From the NCBI RefSeq assembly GCF_900116285.1, contig NZ_FPAJ01000002.1, positions 62,001 to 126,000 of the forward strand: DNA of 64,000 bases, written 5' to 3'. Positions 26,248-35,966 of the stretch are shown here, in pieces; position 1 is the first letter of the stretch; every line of letters starts with the position of its first letter. The translations under genes and the position numbers were made by a program. The notes under the pieces were generated by a model, which had not been told where the DNA came from, searched no databases, and saw nothing but the letters and a program-made list of their open reading frames with translations. Source of the DNA: Sulfitobacter marinus (GTDB lineage Bacteria > Pseudomonadota > Alphaproteobacteria > Rhodobacterales > Rhodobacteraceae).

Positions 26248-27168
26248 ATGGCTGTGATATACAACAAAGTCGCCCTGATCGGGCTTGGGTTGATTGCGTC
26301 CTCAATGTTTTGGGGAATGAAACGGGCGGGGCTGGCGGGCACCGTGTCGGGCTTTGCACGCAGCGCCGAAACCCGTGACACCGCGCGCGAAATTGGCCTG
26401 TGTGACGAGGTCTGCGATTCTATCGCCAAGACCGTCGAAGATGCCGATTTGGTCGTGCTGTGTGTTCCGGTCGGTGTCATGGGGTCTGTCGCGGCCGAGA
26501 TGGCTGGCTTTTTGAAACCGGGCTGTACGGTCACCGATGTGGGATCGGTCAAGGCGGATGTCATTGCGCAAGTCGGGCCGCTTTTGCCCGAGGGCGTGCA
26601 TTTCATTCCGGCACACCCCTTGGCGGGGACAGAACATTCCGGCCCGCGCAGCGGCTTTGCGGAGCTGTTTGATAACCGCTGGTGCCTGTTGGTGCCGGTG
26701 CCAGACAGCAATGCCAATGCGGTGTCGCGCTTGCGCAACCTGTGGGAAGGGCTGGGTGCCAATGTTGAGGAAATGGATGCAGAGCATCATGACCTTGTCT
26801 TGGCCGTTACCAGTCATGCGCCGCACCTGATCGCTTACACGATGGTGGGTGTCGCCGACGACCTGCGCCGCGTTACCGATAGCGAAGTTATCAAATATTC
26901 CGCCGCTGGTTTTCGCGATTTCACCCGTATTGCTGCCTCGGACCCAACCATGTGGCGCGATGTGTTCCTCACGAACAAGGACGCGACGCTTGAGATTCTT
27001 GGGCGGTTCACGGAAGAACTCTTTGCCTTGCAGCGCGCCATTCGCACCGGCGACGGGGACCATCTGCACGCTTATTTTACCCGCACACGCGCCATCCGCC
27101 GCGGTATCATTGAGGCGGGGCAGGATACGGACGCCCCGAACTTTGGTCGCCTGCCGGCCAAGAAATGA
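26248..27168 (+). CDS. prephenate/arogenate dehydrogenase
   Basis: NAD(P)-dependent oxidative decarboxylase of tyrosine synthesis, 306 residues from the ATG at 26248, one base after the hisC stop; upstream in-frame sequence lies within hisC. The dinucleotide motif is ALIGLGLIASSM (residues about 9-20), in which one Gly of GxGxxG is replaced by Ala-Ser. VTDVGSVKADV follows near residue 96, and the active-site His is in HPLAGTEHSGP (about residue 117). Either prephenate or arogenate may be the substrate (TyrA/TyrC family). The extensin-like gene overlaps its stop. Confidence 0.92.
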   Translation: MAVIYNKVALIGLGLIASSMFWGMKRAGLAGTVSGFARSAETRDTAREIGLCDEVCDSIAKTVEDADLVVLCVPVGVMGSVAAEMAGFLKPGCTVTDVGSVKADVIAQVGPLLPEGVHFIPAHPLAGTEHSGPRSGFAELFDNRWCLLVPVPDSNANAVSRLRNLWEGLGANVEEMDAEHHDLVLAVTSHAPHLIAYTMVGVADDLRRVTDSEVIKYSAAGFRDFTRIAASDPTMWRDVFLTNKDATLEILGRFTEELFALQRAIRTGDGDHLHAYFTRTRAIRRGIIEAGQDTDAPNFGRLPAKK

Positions 27169-27938
27169 TCCGCTGGGCGTGTGTCTGCCTCTTGCTGTCT
27201 GGTGCAGCCCTGGCAGGGCCGGACAGATCGCTGCGCCCTGTATTGCGTGGAAATATACTGACGCTTGAACCATCTGGCAGTATCCGGCCCAACCAGCGCG
27301 GGGTTAGTGCTGAAACCACAATCACGCGTGATAACGGGATCACGGTATCGCTTCGGCCCACGTTGCGCAGTCGGCGCGTAGTGAAACAGGCCCAAACGCA
27401 ACGCGCATTGTTGGCCAAAGGGGCCGTTTGCGGTGACGTCGCGATTCAAGGCAAGGCGATTGGCCGCGTGCAACCCAAGCTTAAGGGCTGCGGTGTCGAT
27501 AATGCTGTACAGGTCGAATCGGTTTCGGGTGTCAGGCTAAGCCAGGCCGCGGTGATGGATTGCAACACAGCAACGGCCCTTAAGGGGTGGATCGAAGGAT
27601 CGGCCAAGCCTGCGTTTGCCAAAAAGGGTGGGCTGCGCGGTCTGCGTGTTGCGGCGCATTACGCCTGCCGGACGCGGAACAATCTGCCGGGGGGCAAAAT
27701 ATCAGAACACGGCCGCGGCCGCGCGATTGATATCTCAGCCTTTCAGCTGCACAGCGGTGCCGAGGTGACTGTGCTAAAAGGGTGGCATGCGGCGCAGAGC
27801 AGAAAAACAATGCGGCGCGTGCACAAAGGGGCGTGTGGCCCCTTCGGCACCGTTCTGGGCCCGAACTCAGACCGGTTTCATCAAGACCATTTTCATTTCG
27901 ACACGGCGCGCTATCGCAACGGGACGTATTGCCGGTAA
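27165..27938 (+). CDS. extensin-like (M15-related) secreted protein
   Basis: Protein of 257 residues, ATG overlapping the tyrC stop (ATGA). Signal peptide MIRWACVCLLLSGAALAGP. The C-terminal 170 residues are an extensin-like C-domain: CGDVAIQG, GCGVDNAVQVESVSGVRLS, and the metal-type motif SEHGRGRAIDIS (HxxxxxxD) with HQDHFHFD near the end. That pattern resembles peptidoglycan D,D-/L,D-carboxypeptidases of the M15 group, so a periplasmic cell-wall role is likely. The Cys residues may form disulfides. Confidence 0.88.
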   Translation: MIRWACVCLLLSGAALAGPDRSLRPVLRGNILTLEPSGSIRPNQRGVSAETTITRDNGITVSLRPTLRSRRVVKQAQTQRALLAKGAVCGDVAIQGKAIGRVQPKLKGCGVDNAVQVESVSGVRLSQAAVMDCNTATALKGWIEGSAKPAFAKKGGLRGLRVAAHYACRTRNNLPGGKISEHGRGRAIDISAFQLHSGAEVTVLKGWHAAQSRKTMRRVHKGACGPFGTVLGPNSDRFHQDHFHFDTARYRNGTYCR

Positions 27939-27940
27939 TT

Positions 27941-28945
27941 TTAACGCAGGATTACACGGGGCGCGCGGCCCAGCGGGATGAACCCCATCGACATACGCCC
28001 TTCTTGAAAGCTGAGCGTCAGGTCCAGCCCCGTTGTCTTTCCCGCCATTTGCGCCAGCCCTTTTAGCATTTGCTCGGCTTGTGGGCGCATGTTGGGCGGC
28101 AGGTATCCGGCACTTTCCACCATATCCAGCAGGGCGGGCCAGTTTTCGGCTTTGACGGACAGCGCCCCGCTTATCAGCCCCACTTCGTCTACGGTCAGAT
28201 CACCGGTGGCCAGAATCTCGATGTCCCCCCATGTGAAATGCGCACGCCTAAGGTCGATCGCGCGGGGTTGCGGTCGGTGCTGCTCCAACGCGCGGCGATT
28301 CCAGACACGGTCGAAGGTGACCATCAGATCGGCGGTGAACAGATCAAAAACCGCCGGCCAGTCGTTGGAAAGCCCTATGAAACTGCGCGCCAAACTACCG
28401 GGGACAAGGTTATCTGCGTTCAGCTTTAGCGCATAAACCGGTGTATTGGTTGCCTGCTGGGCCATCGTCAAATCAACCGTGTCTGCTGCGACGATATTGT
28501 CTGTTGCCGTATCCAATGACCATGCCCCGCCGGACAGGCCAAGGCTTTGAAGTTGAAGCGCCCTACCGGGACGTAGACGCAAATCAGCGGCGGCGCTCTT
28601 CGCGCTTAGGGTTGCGCGCAGATCAGGGGTGACCAAGGTGATGGGCGTTTCCGGCAGCGCCACGGTGACATATCCCGGCCAATAGGTGGGCGCTGAAATA
28701 TCCAGTTGGTTCATGCGGGCCGCAACGCCGGTATTTGGATCGGCAATCGCGACATCGTTCAGCTGTGCGTGCAGGCGCAAGGGAAAACCCTGCTTTTCTA
28801 TGCCGCCAACGTCGGCCTGCCAGCCCAAACTGCGGCGCACATCCAGCCATTTACTGATGCCGCGCTGCATGCCGGCTGAGGCAAGCGCCCACCATCCGCA
28901 CCAGAAAACGGCGACAATAACGAGAATTCCAACCAGCTTGCCCAT
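27941..28945 (-). CDS. DUF2125 domain protein
   Basis: Protein of 334 residues. The N-terminal membrane anchor is LVGILVIVAVFWCGWWALAS. A beta-rich periplasmic domain follows, with ISKWLDVRRSLGWQADVGGIEKQGFPLRL, typical of DUF2125 (an AsmA-like lipid-transport-type fold has been proposed for such domains, from general knowledge). Function is unknown. It converges with the extensin-like gene (2 bases apart) and is divergent from the chaC-like gene. Confidence 0.85.
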   Translation of the reverse strand: MGKLVGILVIVAVFWCGWWALASAGMQRGISKWLDVRRSLGWQADVGGIEKQGFPLRLHAQLNDVAIADPNTGVAARMNQLDISAPTYWPGYVTVALPETPITLVTPDLRATLSAKSAAADLRLRPGRALQLQSLGLSGGAWSLDTATDNIVAADTVDLTMAQQATNTPVYALKLNADNLVPGSLARSFIGLSNDWPAVFDLFTADLMVTFDRVWNRRALEQHRPQPRAIDLRRAHFTWGDIEILATGDLTVDEVGLISGALSVKAENWPALLDMVESAGYLPPNMRPQAEQMLKGLAQMAGKTTGLDLTLSFQEGRMSMGFIPLGRAPRVILR

Positions 28946-28978
28946 GGCGACAGAAACCTTATTAACGCGTCATATGAA

Positions 28979-28997
28979 CCCGCTTTAACCAAGCGGG
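28979..28997. repeat. inverted repeat between DUF2125 and chaC-like genes
   Basis: CCCGCTT-TAACC-AAGCGGG, perfect 7-bp arms, 18 bases before the chaC-like ATG. It could be an operator or a hairpin in the leader. Confidence 0.45.
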
Positions 28998-29015
28998 AGG
29001 CAAAGGACCAGTAGG

Positions 29016-29546
29016 ATGGAAATGTGGGTGTTCGGATACGGCAGTTTGCTGTGGAAACCGGGGTTTGACGTTGCGGAAAGCGTGATCGGTCGGTTGCCGG
29101 GGTATGCCCGGTCGTTTTGTATGCGTTCGATCCACCATCGCGGAACGGTTGAAAATCCGGGATTGGTGTTGGCGCTAGACGCCATGACCGGCCGGGCATG
29201 CGATGGTATGGCGCTGCGCGTGGTGCCGGGGCAAGAGGCGCAGACGCTCGAATACCTGCGTGAACGCGAGCTGATCTCCTCGGCCTATGTGGAGAAAACC
29301 CTTGATGTTCAGCTGGCCGATGGGCGCAGTGTGGCAGCGTTGGTCTATGTGATTGATGCGGATCATGATCAATATTGCGGCGGCATGCCCTTGGAAGAAC
29401 AGGCCCAGATTATCACGGCGGCGGTAGGGGGGATGGGCCCCAACACCGAATACTTGTTCAATACTGCCAGTCACCTGTCCAAAATCGGGCTGCATGACGC
29501 GTCGCTTGAGTGGCTGCACAATCGTGTGAAAGAGCTTTGCGCATAA
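29016..29546 (+). CDS. ChaC-like gamma-glutamylcyclotransferase
   Basis: Protein of 176 residues with the nucleotide-free substrate loop VFGYGSLLWKPGF at residues 5-17 and FCMRSIHHRGTVENPGLVLAL near 35-55. It also has the conserved region around YLRERELISSAYVEK (catalytic Glu expected here). ChaC proteins cleave glutathione to 5-oxoproline and Cys-Gly, so it is a cytosolic glutathione-turnover enzyme. Length is typical of the short bacterial form. Confidence 0.9.
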   Translation: MEMWVFGYGSLLWKPGFDVAESVIGRLPGYARSFCMRSIHHRGTVENPGLVLALDAMTGRACDGMALRVVPGQEAQTLEYLRERELISSAYVEKTLDVQLADGRSVAALVYVIDADHDQYCGGMPLEEQAQIITAAVGGMGPNTEYLFNTASHLSKIGLHDASLEWLHNRVKELCA

Positions 29547-29620
29547 ATACTTGGCATAATGGGCGGGGTTGGGTGTAAGGTGCCACAATAGAAGCACAAA
29601 AGTGTCAGGAACGATGAGGC

Positions 29621-30823
29621 ATGGCGCAGTCAGACCGCGAGTCTAAACCACAATTTTCCCAGCCGGTACGGCAGATCACCTTGATGCTGATCGCCCTTGG
29701 CCTGACCGGAGCGGGGGCGTTTCTGGCGCTGCCCAGCGTATTGCCGATCTTTGCCGCAAATCCCTATCTGAATGGCGTTATCATCGCGGTGTTTTTCATC
29801 GGTGTGATTGCCTGTTTCTATCAGGTTTTGCAGCTGGTCGGATCGGTGCGTTGGATCGAAAACTTCGCCTCAGACGCGCCGGACCCCGATACGGTTGCCC
29901 CGCAATTGTTGGCACCGCTAGCGTCGCTTTTGCGCACACGTGGCGCGCGGATGCAGGTAAACGCGACATCAACACGGTCAATCCTGGATTCGGTAAGCAC
30001 CCGCATAGACGAGGCCCGCGAAATAACGCGGTATATCGTCAACATGCTGATCTTCCTTGGCCTTTTGGGGACATTCTACGGATTGGCGACGACGGTTCCA
30101 GCAGTGGTCGAAACCATCCGCAGCCTTGCCCCGCAAGAAGGCGACGGCAGTACCGATATGTTCGCACGGCTGATGACCGGGCTGGAATCGCAACTGGGCG
30201 GGATGGGCGTCGCCTTTGGGTCGTCCTTGCTGGGCTTGGCGGGATCGCTGGTTGTGGGGCTGCTGGAGCTCTTTGCCGGGCACGGCCAGAACCGATTCTA
30301 TCAAGAACTGGAAGATTGGCTAAGCTCGATCACCCGCATCGGTTTTTCAGCCGGAGAAGACGGCGGGTCAGATCAAGGTGCCGTCGCGGGCGTTTTGGAT
30401 CATATCACCGAGCAGATGGACACGTTTAGGGAGCTGATCGGGCAGTCAACTGAAAGCCAGACTGCCTTAAACACACGTCTTGCCTCGCTTGCCAGTGCTG
30501 TTGAAGCGTTGACCGAACGCAGCGCGCAAGGGGATGCCTCCAACGACAGTCTCGAGAGGATCGCCAAAGGCCAAGAACGCATGATTGCAGCGTTGGAAAC
30601 GCAGGAAACCGACGATCCGATTGACGCCGAAAGTCGTATGCGCCTGCGGTCGATTGATGTGCAAATGCTACGGATACTCGAGGAAATATCGGCCGGACGA
30701 CAAGAAACCATGGCAGAGTTGCGCAAAGATATATCGTTGCTGGCCAAGGCGCTTTCTGCTCCGCGCGCGCCCGAAGCACGCCGCATGCGGTCCCCGGACA
30801 AGCCTGCGTCCGAGGATAGCTAG
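29621..30823 (+). CDS. MotA/TolQ/ExbB-type proton channel subunit with long cytoplasmic tail
   Basis: Protein of 400 residues with about four membrane helices (roughly 18-44, 47-72, 135-160, 190-215). The last two carry the ExbB/MotA-like signatures LIFLGLLGTFYGLATTVPAV and LGGMGVAFGSSLLGLAGSLVVGLLE. Residues 215-400 are cytoplasmic, helical and polar, longer than in TolQ or ExbB. It is followed two bases later by the OmpA-domain partner gene, so the two make a stator-like, ion-driven complex similar in plan to MotAB and to ZorAB. Substrate or force target is unknown. No tonB, tolA, flagellar or zorC/D/E genes are near. Confidence 0.85.
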   Translation: MAQSDRESKPQFSQPVRQITLMLIALGLTGAGAFLALPSVLPIFAANPYLNGVIIAVFFIGVIACFYQVLQLVGSVRWIENFASDAPDPDTVAPQLLAPLASLLRTRGARMQVNATSTRSILDSVSTRIDEAREITRYIVNMLIFLGLLGTFYGLATTVPAVVETIRSLAPQEGDGSTDMFARLMTGLESQLGGMGVAFGSSLLGLAGSLVVGLLELFAGHGQNRFYQELEDWLSSITRIGFSAGEDGGSDQGAVAGVLDHITEQMDTFRELIGQSTESQTALNTRLASLASAVEALTERSAQGDASNDSLERIAKGQERMIAALETQETDDPIDAESRMRLRSIDVQMLRILEEISAGRQETMAELRKDISLLAKALSAPRAPEARRMRSPDKPASEDS

Positions 30824-30825
30824 GC

Positions 30826-32502
30826 ATGGCGCTTTCCCGACGCTCAGGATCACGGTTCCAATCCTCCATTTGGCCCGGTTTCGTTGATGCAATGACCGGG
30901 CTTTTGCTGGTGCTGATGTTTGTGTTGACCATTTTTATGGTGTTGCAAGCGGTACAAACTCAGCGGATCAGCGGGCAAGAAGATGAACTGAACTCACTGT
31001 CGGGTGAGGTCGCAGCCCTTGCGCAGGCCCTTGGGATGGAGCGCCAGACCAGCGCGAATCTTGAGATGCGAGTGGGGGCGTTGAATGCGTCGCTGACGTC
31101 GGCGCAGGATAAGGCGGCAGAGCAGGCGGCGTTGATCGCGTCACTGACCTCAACCGCGCAAGCGCAGGCCGCCCAATTGCAGGACGCGCAGGCACAGATC
31201 ACTTCTTTCGAAGCGCAGGTGGCGAGTTTGCTGTCACAACGCGACGATGCGCAGACGCGTGTCACGTCGCTAGAGAACGAACAGGCCGAATTGCTCAGCG
31301 CGCAAGAGGCGCTCAACCTTGCTTTGGCTCAGGCGCGCAGTGAAACAGATGCGCAGGCCGAAGCCGCACGGCTGGCCGCTGCACGCCGCGAGGCGCTGGA
31401 TGCCTTGGTCGCTGATTTGCGGGCCCGCAATGCCGAAGCGGAATCACAGCTAGAGGCCGCGGAACAAGCCAACGCCGAAGCACTGTCCGAGGCGGAAGCC
31501 GCCAAGCTGGCAGAGGCGGCAGCAGCAGAGTTGCTGCGCGCCAAATTGCAGGATGCTGATGCAGAGCTCACTGCCATTACCCTCGCGCTTGAGGCGCAGC
31601 GCAAAGATGCCGAAGACACGTTGACTCTGCTGGCCGCCGCGCGCGCCGCCGAGGCTGAACTGGCTGCCCAGCTGAATGCGTCCGAAGCGGCGCGGCAAGA
31701 GGCCATGGCACAGGCCGCCGCGCAAATGACTGACGCGGAAAAACAGGCCGCGCTTTTGGCGTTGGCACAGTCTGCCTTGGCCGGAGAAGAACAGATCAGC
31801 GCCGAGGCGCAGCGCCAGACCGAGCTGTTGAACCAGCAAGTTGCATCCCTGCGGGGGCAGTTGGGTGAATTGCAGGCGCTCTTGGATGATGCCGTGGCGC
31901 GCGATGCCGCAAAAGAGGTGCAGTTACAGTCGCTGGGTTCCGATCTGAACACCGCACTCGCCCGCGTCGCCGCCGAGGAACGCCGTCGCGCAGAGCTGGA
32001 AGCTGCTGAACGCAAACGTCTGGAGGCAGAGACGAAAAACCTTGAGCAGTACCGGTCAGAATTTTTTGGCCGTCTGCGTGATCTTTTGGGCAATCAGCCC
32101 GGGGTGCGCATTGAAGGGGACAGGTTTGTCTTCTCGTCCGAGGTGCTGTTTCCCCCCGGTGCCGCGACTTTGTCGGGGGAGGGCCGTAATGAAATCGCCA
32201 AGGTCGCCAGCATCTTGCGCAATGTCGCGTCGGAAATTCCGCCGGAAATCGACTGGGTCATTCGCGTGGACGGCCATACGGACAACCAACCGCTTTCGGG
32301 ACTGGGAGAGTTCGAGGATAATTGGGAGCTTAGCCAGGCGCGCGCGCTATCTGTGGTGCGCTACATGATTAACTTTTTGGGCATCGCGCCTGACAGGCTT
32401 GCCGCTAACGGGTTCGGACAGTATCAGCCCGTTGCACCCGGTGATAGCGAAGCGGCCCGCGCGCAAAATCGCCGGATCGAGCTGAAATTCACCGAAAAAT
32501 AA
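30826..32502 (+). CDS. MotB-like stator partner: one TM helix, very long Ala-rich coiled coil, OmpA domain
   Basis: Protein of 558 residues. PGFVDAMTGLLLVLMFVL (residues 17-34) is a single membrane helix with Asp21 where MotB, TolR and ExbD carry the proton-binding Asp. Residues about 45-420 are an almost uninterrupted Ala/Glu/Gln-rich coiled coil. Residues about 420-558 form an OmpA/MotB peptidoglycan-binding domain with VDGHTDNQP, WELSQARALSVVRYM and AQNRRIELKF. Stretched out, the coil would exceed the usual periplasm width, so it must fold back or tilt. Co-transcribed with the channel subunit at 29621. Confidence 0.87.
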   Translation: MALSRRSGSRFQSSIWPGFVDAMTGLLLVLMFVLTIFMVLQAVQTQRISGQEDELNSLSGEVAALAQALGMERQTSANLEMRVGALNASLTSAQDKAAEQAALIASLTSTAQAQAAQLQDAQAQITSFEAQVASLLSQRDDAQTRVTSLENEQAELLSAQEALNLALAQARSETDAQAEAARLAAARREALDALVADLRARNAEAESQLEAAEQANAEALSEAEAAKLAEAAAAELLRAKLQDADAELTAITLALEAQRKDAEDTLTLLAAARAAEAELAAQLNASEAARQEAMAQAAAQMTDAEKQAALLALAQSALAGEEQISAEAQRQTELLNQQVASLRGQLGELQALLDDAVARDAAKEVQLQSLGSDLNTALARVAAEERRRAELEAAERKRLEAETKNLEQYRSEFFGRLRDLLGNQPGVRIEGDRFVFSSEVLFPPGAATLSGEGRNEIAKVASILRNVASEIPPEIDWVIRVDGHTDNQPLSGLGEFEDNWELSQARALSVVRYMINFLGIAPDRLAANGFGQYQPVAPGDSEAARAQNRRIELKFTEK

Positions 32503-33474
32503 TCACCGCACGGCGAGGGTCATGGCCTGTCGGCTCAATACATCGGCCCCGCGCGTCAGGATCACGACGCCATCGTAACGTCCTGTGGGCCACGGTTTTG
32601 TACGCCGCTTTTTGCCAATGGCGCGAAAGGATTGTGCCTGCGTCTTGGTTAACGTGACATCATCCGCGATCACCAGCCCTTGAGGGCCAGTGATAGAGAG
32701 TTTCATCACGTCGCCCGGCTGGCTGCCAAACAGATAGCCCCAAATCACCAGCGCGGGTGCGTCGGCCGGAAGCGTTTGCAGATCGACCGTGCCGGCTTTG
32801 ATGTCATCAAACTTGGGAATGGCCTGTGCAAATCCAGCGTCGATCAGGCCGCCGGGGCGATATTCCGGGCGATCCTGCCACAGGTTACTGTCGCCGGGGG
32901 TAGCGCAGGTCGTGACGCCATCGGGGTCAAAGGGGTCGACGACCTTGCCATCCTTGCGCACGGAGAAGTGGAGATGCGGGAACGCGGCCTTGCCCGAATG
33001 GCCCACGAATCCCAGTTCCTGCCCCTGCCACAGTTTTTGGCCGGGTTTGACAATCACCGATCCCTTTTTTAGGTGGCAATATTGGGTTTCCCAACCATTT
33101 CCGTGGTCGATCACCACGCCGTTCCCACATTCGCGACCGGCAATTTTGCCCGACTGCGCGGTGAAATACTGGACGTCATCCATGCCGTCACGAACCCCTT
33201 TTACACGGCCTGCAGCACTTGCCAGCACTCGGATGTTGCGCGCCATATCGCTGCGGCTGGACAGGGCGAAATCGGTGCCCTTGTGCCCGTCATAGCTGAG
33301 AGTCGAGCATGTGAAATCCGACGCCTCGGGCGATGGATCACTATCGACATATTGCTGAATATAGCAGTCACCGGTCAAATCGCAGTCGATGGGCGGTGAA
33401 AGTAAAAAGGCCTCTGCCAGCGCGGGGCTGGCAAAGGCCAAGGCAAGGCAAAGTGCCGTGCCGGTTCGCTTCAT
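32503..33474 (-). CDS. M23-family metallopeptidase (LytM type), exported
   Basis: Protein of 323 residues with signal peptide TGTALCLALAFASPALA. The LytM catalytic core shows HKGTDF (zinc His and Asp, about residue 64) and PHLHFSV (HxH, about residue 165), and GNGVVIDHGNGWETQYCHL between them. It is expected to cut peptidoglycan cross-bridges or to activate amidases. Five or more Cys suggest disulfides in the periplasm. It follows clpA with a 4-base overlap (33471-33474) and converges with the OmpA-domain gene directly at its stop. Confidence 0.9.
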   Translation of the reverse strand: MKRTGTALCLALAFASPALAEAFLLSPPIDCDLTGDCYIQQYVDSDPSPEASDFTCSTLSYDGHKGTDFALSSRSDMARNIRVLASAAGRVKGVRDGMDDVQYFTAQSGKIAGRECGNGVVIDHGNGWETQYCHLKKGSVIVKPGQKLWQGQELGFVGHSGKAAFPHLHFSVRKDGKVVDPFDPDGVTTCATPGDSNLWQDRPEYRPGGLIDAGFAQAIPKFDDIKAGTVDLQTLPADAPALVIWGYLFGSQPGDVMKLSITGPQGLVIADDVTLTKTQAQSFRAIGKKRRTKPWPTGRYDGVVILTRGADVLSRQAMTLAVR

Positions 33475-35792
33475 TCTGCCGTCAAAAGCGGTGGCTTGTT
33501 TCCCGTCAGTTTGGGGTTTTCTGCCCCAAGAACTGTCAGATCCAACTCGCCCTTCTTGACGCCAACTTTGACAACGCCGCCTTTGGCCAATTTACCGAAC
33601 AGCAATTCCTCGGCCAGCGGCTTCTTGATGTGCTCTTGGATCACGCGGCCCAAAGGACGTGCGCCCATTTTCGCATCATAGCCTTTGTCGGCCAGCCATT
33701 CAGCGGCTTTGGTGGACAGCTCAATCGTGACGTTGCGGTCCATCAATTGTGCTTCAAGCTGCAGAACAAACTTTTCGACCACGCGCATGATGACTTCTTT
33801 GGGCAGTGGCGCAAAGCTGATCACGGCGTCCAGACGGTTGCGGAATTCAGGCGTGAAGGTCCGTTCAATCGCGGCAGTGTCTTCGCCTGTGCGGCGATCA
33901 CGGCCAAAGCCGATGGCTTCTTTCGCTTGTTCGGATGCGCCCGCGTTCGATGTCATGATCAACACAACATTGCGGAAATCCACTGTCCGGCCATTGTGGT
34001 CGGTCAACTTGCCGTGATCCATCACCTGCAACAGGATGTTGTAGACATCCGGGTGGGCCTTTTCCATTTCGTCCAGCAGCAGCACACAGTGCGGGTGTTG
34101 GTCGACGCCATCGGTCAGCATGCCACCCTGATCAAACCCTACATAGCCGGGAGGGGCACCAATCAACCGGGAAACGGCGTGCTTTTCCATATACTCGGAC
34201 ATGTCAAAGCGCAGCAGTTCCACGCCAAGCGTGTCGGCCAATTGCTTTGCGACCTCGGTTTTACCCACGCCGGTTGGACCTGCGAACAGGTAGTTGCCGA
34301 TGGGTTTTTCCGGTTCGCGCAGACCTGCACGTGCCAGCTTGATGGCCGAGGACAATGCATCAATCGCCTTGTCCTGACCAAATACAACACGTTTCAGCGA
34401 CGCTTCGAGGTCCTTGAGAACGACAACATCGTCTTTCGACACGTTCTTGGGCGGAATGCGCGCGATCTTTGAGACCACAGCCTCGACCTCTTTGGTGCCA
34501 ATGGTTTTGCGCCGCTTTGAGGCGACGACAAGATGTTGTGCAGCCCCGGCCTCGTCAATTACATCGATGGCAGAGTCCGGCAGTTTGCGATCATTGATAT
34601 AACGATGTGCAAGTTCCACGGAGGTGCGGATCGCGTCGGCGGTATATTTGACTGAGTGGTGATCTTCGAAATAGGGTTTGATACCACGCAGGATTTTCAC
34701 CGCATCTTCGACCGATGGCTCGTTTACGTCGATCTTCTGGAAGCGACGTGCAAGGGCGCGGTCTTTCTCAAAATGTTGGCGAAATTCCTTGTAGGTGGTT
34801 GAGCCCATGGTGCGCAGTTTGCCGCCTGCGAGTGCAGGTTTCAGCAAGTTCGACGCATCCATTGCACCGCCCGACGTCGCACCCGCACCGATGACGGTGT
34901 GGATTTCATCGATGAACAACACCGCGTTTTTGTGCTCTTCCAGCTCGGTTACCACGGCTTTCAGGCGCTCCTCAAAGTCACCGCGGTAGCGCGTACCAGC
35001 CAACAGTGCCCCCATGTCGAGGGAATAGATCGTGGTTTCGGCAAGCACTTCGGGTGTTTCGCCCGCAACGATTTTGCGCGCCAGACCTTCGGCGATGGCT
35101 GTTTTACCAACGCCGGGATCGCCGACCAAAAGCGGGTTGTTCTTGCGGCGGCGGCACAGCACCTGAATGCAACGCTCGACCTCCGCATCGCGGCCGATCA
35201 GCGGATCAATGTCGCCTTCGCGCGACTTGGCGTTCAAATCCACGCAATATTTCTCAAGCGCAGTTTCTTTCTTGTCGCCATCGGTGACGCCTTGGGCTTC
35301 TTCTTCGTGCTCGGGCGCACCTGAGACAGAGCGTGGTTCACCGAATGCAGGGTCTTTGGCCACACCATGGGCGATGAAATTCACTGCGTCATAGCGGGTC
35401 ATGTCCTGCTCTTGCAGGAAATAGGCGGCGTTGCTTTCACGTTCGGCAAAGATCGCGACAAGCACATTTGCGCCCGTTACTTCGGTGCGACCGGAAGATT
35501 GGACATGGATGGCCGCGCGCTGAATTACGCGTTGGAACGCGGCAGTTGGCACCGCTTCGGATCCGTCAATATCGGTGACCAGATTGCTCAGATCCTCGTC
35601 GACGAATTCAACGAGGGTTTCGCGCAATTCGGTCATGTTGACAGAACACGCTTTCATGACTTGAACCGCATCCGGTTCATCAATCAGGGCCAGCAGCAAA
35701 TGTTCAAGCGTTGCAAACTCGTGCTTGCGCGCGTTTGCCAAGGCCAAAGCAGCGTGAATGGCTTGTTCTAAAGTAGACGAGAATGAAGGCAC
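33471..35792 (-). CDS. clpA: ATP-dependent Clp protease ATP-binding subunit ClpA
   Basis: AAA+ unfoldase of 773 residues that feeds ClpP. GTG start with AAGGAG upstream. The double Clp N-domain repeat covers residues about 1-140; Walker A motifs are GDPGVGKT (about 225) and GPTGVGKT (about 506), each followed by a Walker B (FIDEIH, LLDEME). The ClpP-docking loop IGF lies near residue 625. It has the ClpA, not ClpB, layout (no middle coiled coil). The adaptor gene clpS, often next door, is not in the 175 bases upstream. Confidence 0.96.
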   Translation of the reverse strand: MPSFSSTLEQAIHAALALANARKHEFATLEHLLLALIDEPDAVQVMKACSVNMTELRETLVEFVDEDLSNLVTDIDGSEAVPTAAFQRVIQRAAIHVQSSGRTEVTGANVLVAIFAERESNAAYFLQEQDMTRYDAVNFIAHGVAKDPAFGEPRSVSGAPEHEEEAQGVTDGDKKETALEKYCVDLNAKSREGDIDPLIGRDAEVERCIQVLCRRRKNNPLLVGDPGVGKTAIAEGLARKIVAGETPEVLAETTIYSLDMGALLAGTRYRGDFEERLKAVVTELEEHKNAVLFIDEIHTVIGAGATSGGAMDASNLLKPALAGGKLRTMGSTTYKEFRQHFEKDRALARRFQKIDVNEPSVEDAVKILRGIKPYFEDHHSVKYTADAIRTSVELAHRYINDRKLPDSAIDVIDEAGAAQHLVVASKRRKTIGTKEVEAVVSKIARIPPKNVSKDDVVVLKDLEASLKRVVFGQDKAIDALSSAIKLARAGLREPEKPIGNYLFAGPTGVGKTEVAKQLADTLGVELLRFDMSEYMEKHAVSRLIGAPPGYVGFDQGGMLTDGVDQHPHCVLLLDEMEKAHPDVYNILLQVMDHGKLTDHNGRTVDFRNVVLIMTSNAGASEQAKEAIGFGRDRRTGEDTAAIERTFTPEFRNRLDAVISFAPLPKEVIMRVVEKFVLQLEAQLMDRNVTIELSTKAAEWLADKGYDAKMGARPLGRVIQEHIKKPLAEELLFGKLAKGGVVKVGVKKGELDLTVLGAENPKLTGNKPPLLTAE

Positions 35793-35966
35793 GGGCGTGC
35801 TCCTTTTCGATCTGTGTCGGTTCGGTGTCCACGGATAGGCGCACCTGAGCCGAGCATGGCCTCATAGTATTAGAGTTTGGTTGATCATGGCAAAGCTTCA
35901 AGGCTTTTTTGTAATAATCTCGTCACAATTAACGTGAACGGGCGATTTTGACCATGATTGCGGCGC

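Noticed and set aside
29621..32502. Zorya phage-defence locus
   Set aside because: The pair resembles ZorAB in plan, but the required zorC/zorD or zorE genes are absent and the neighbours are housekeeping genes.
35885..35905. Terminator-like AAGC-loop-GCTTTTTT on the plus strand
   Set aside because: Stem is only about 5 bp and no plus-strand gene ends upstream of it.
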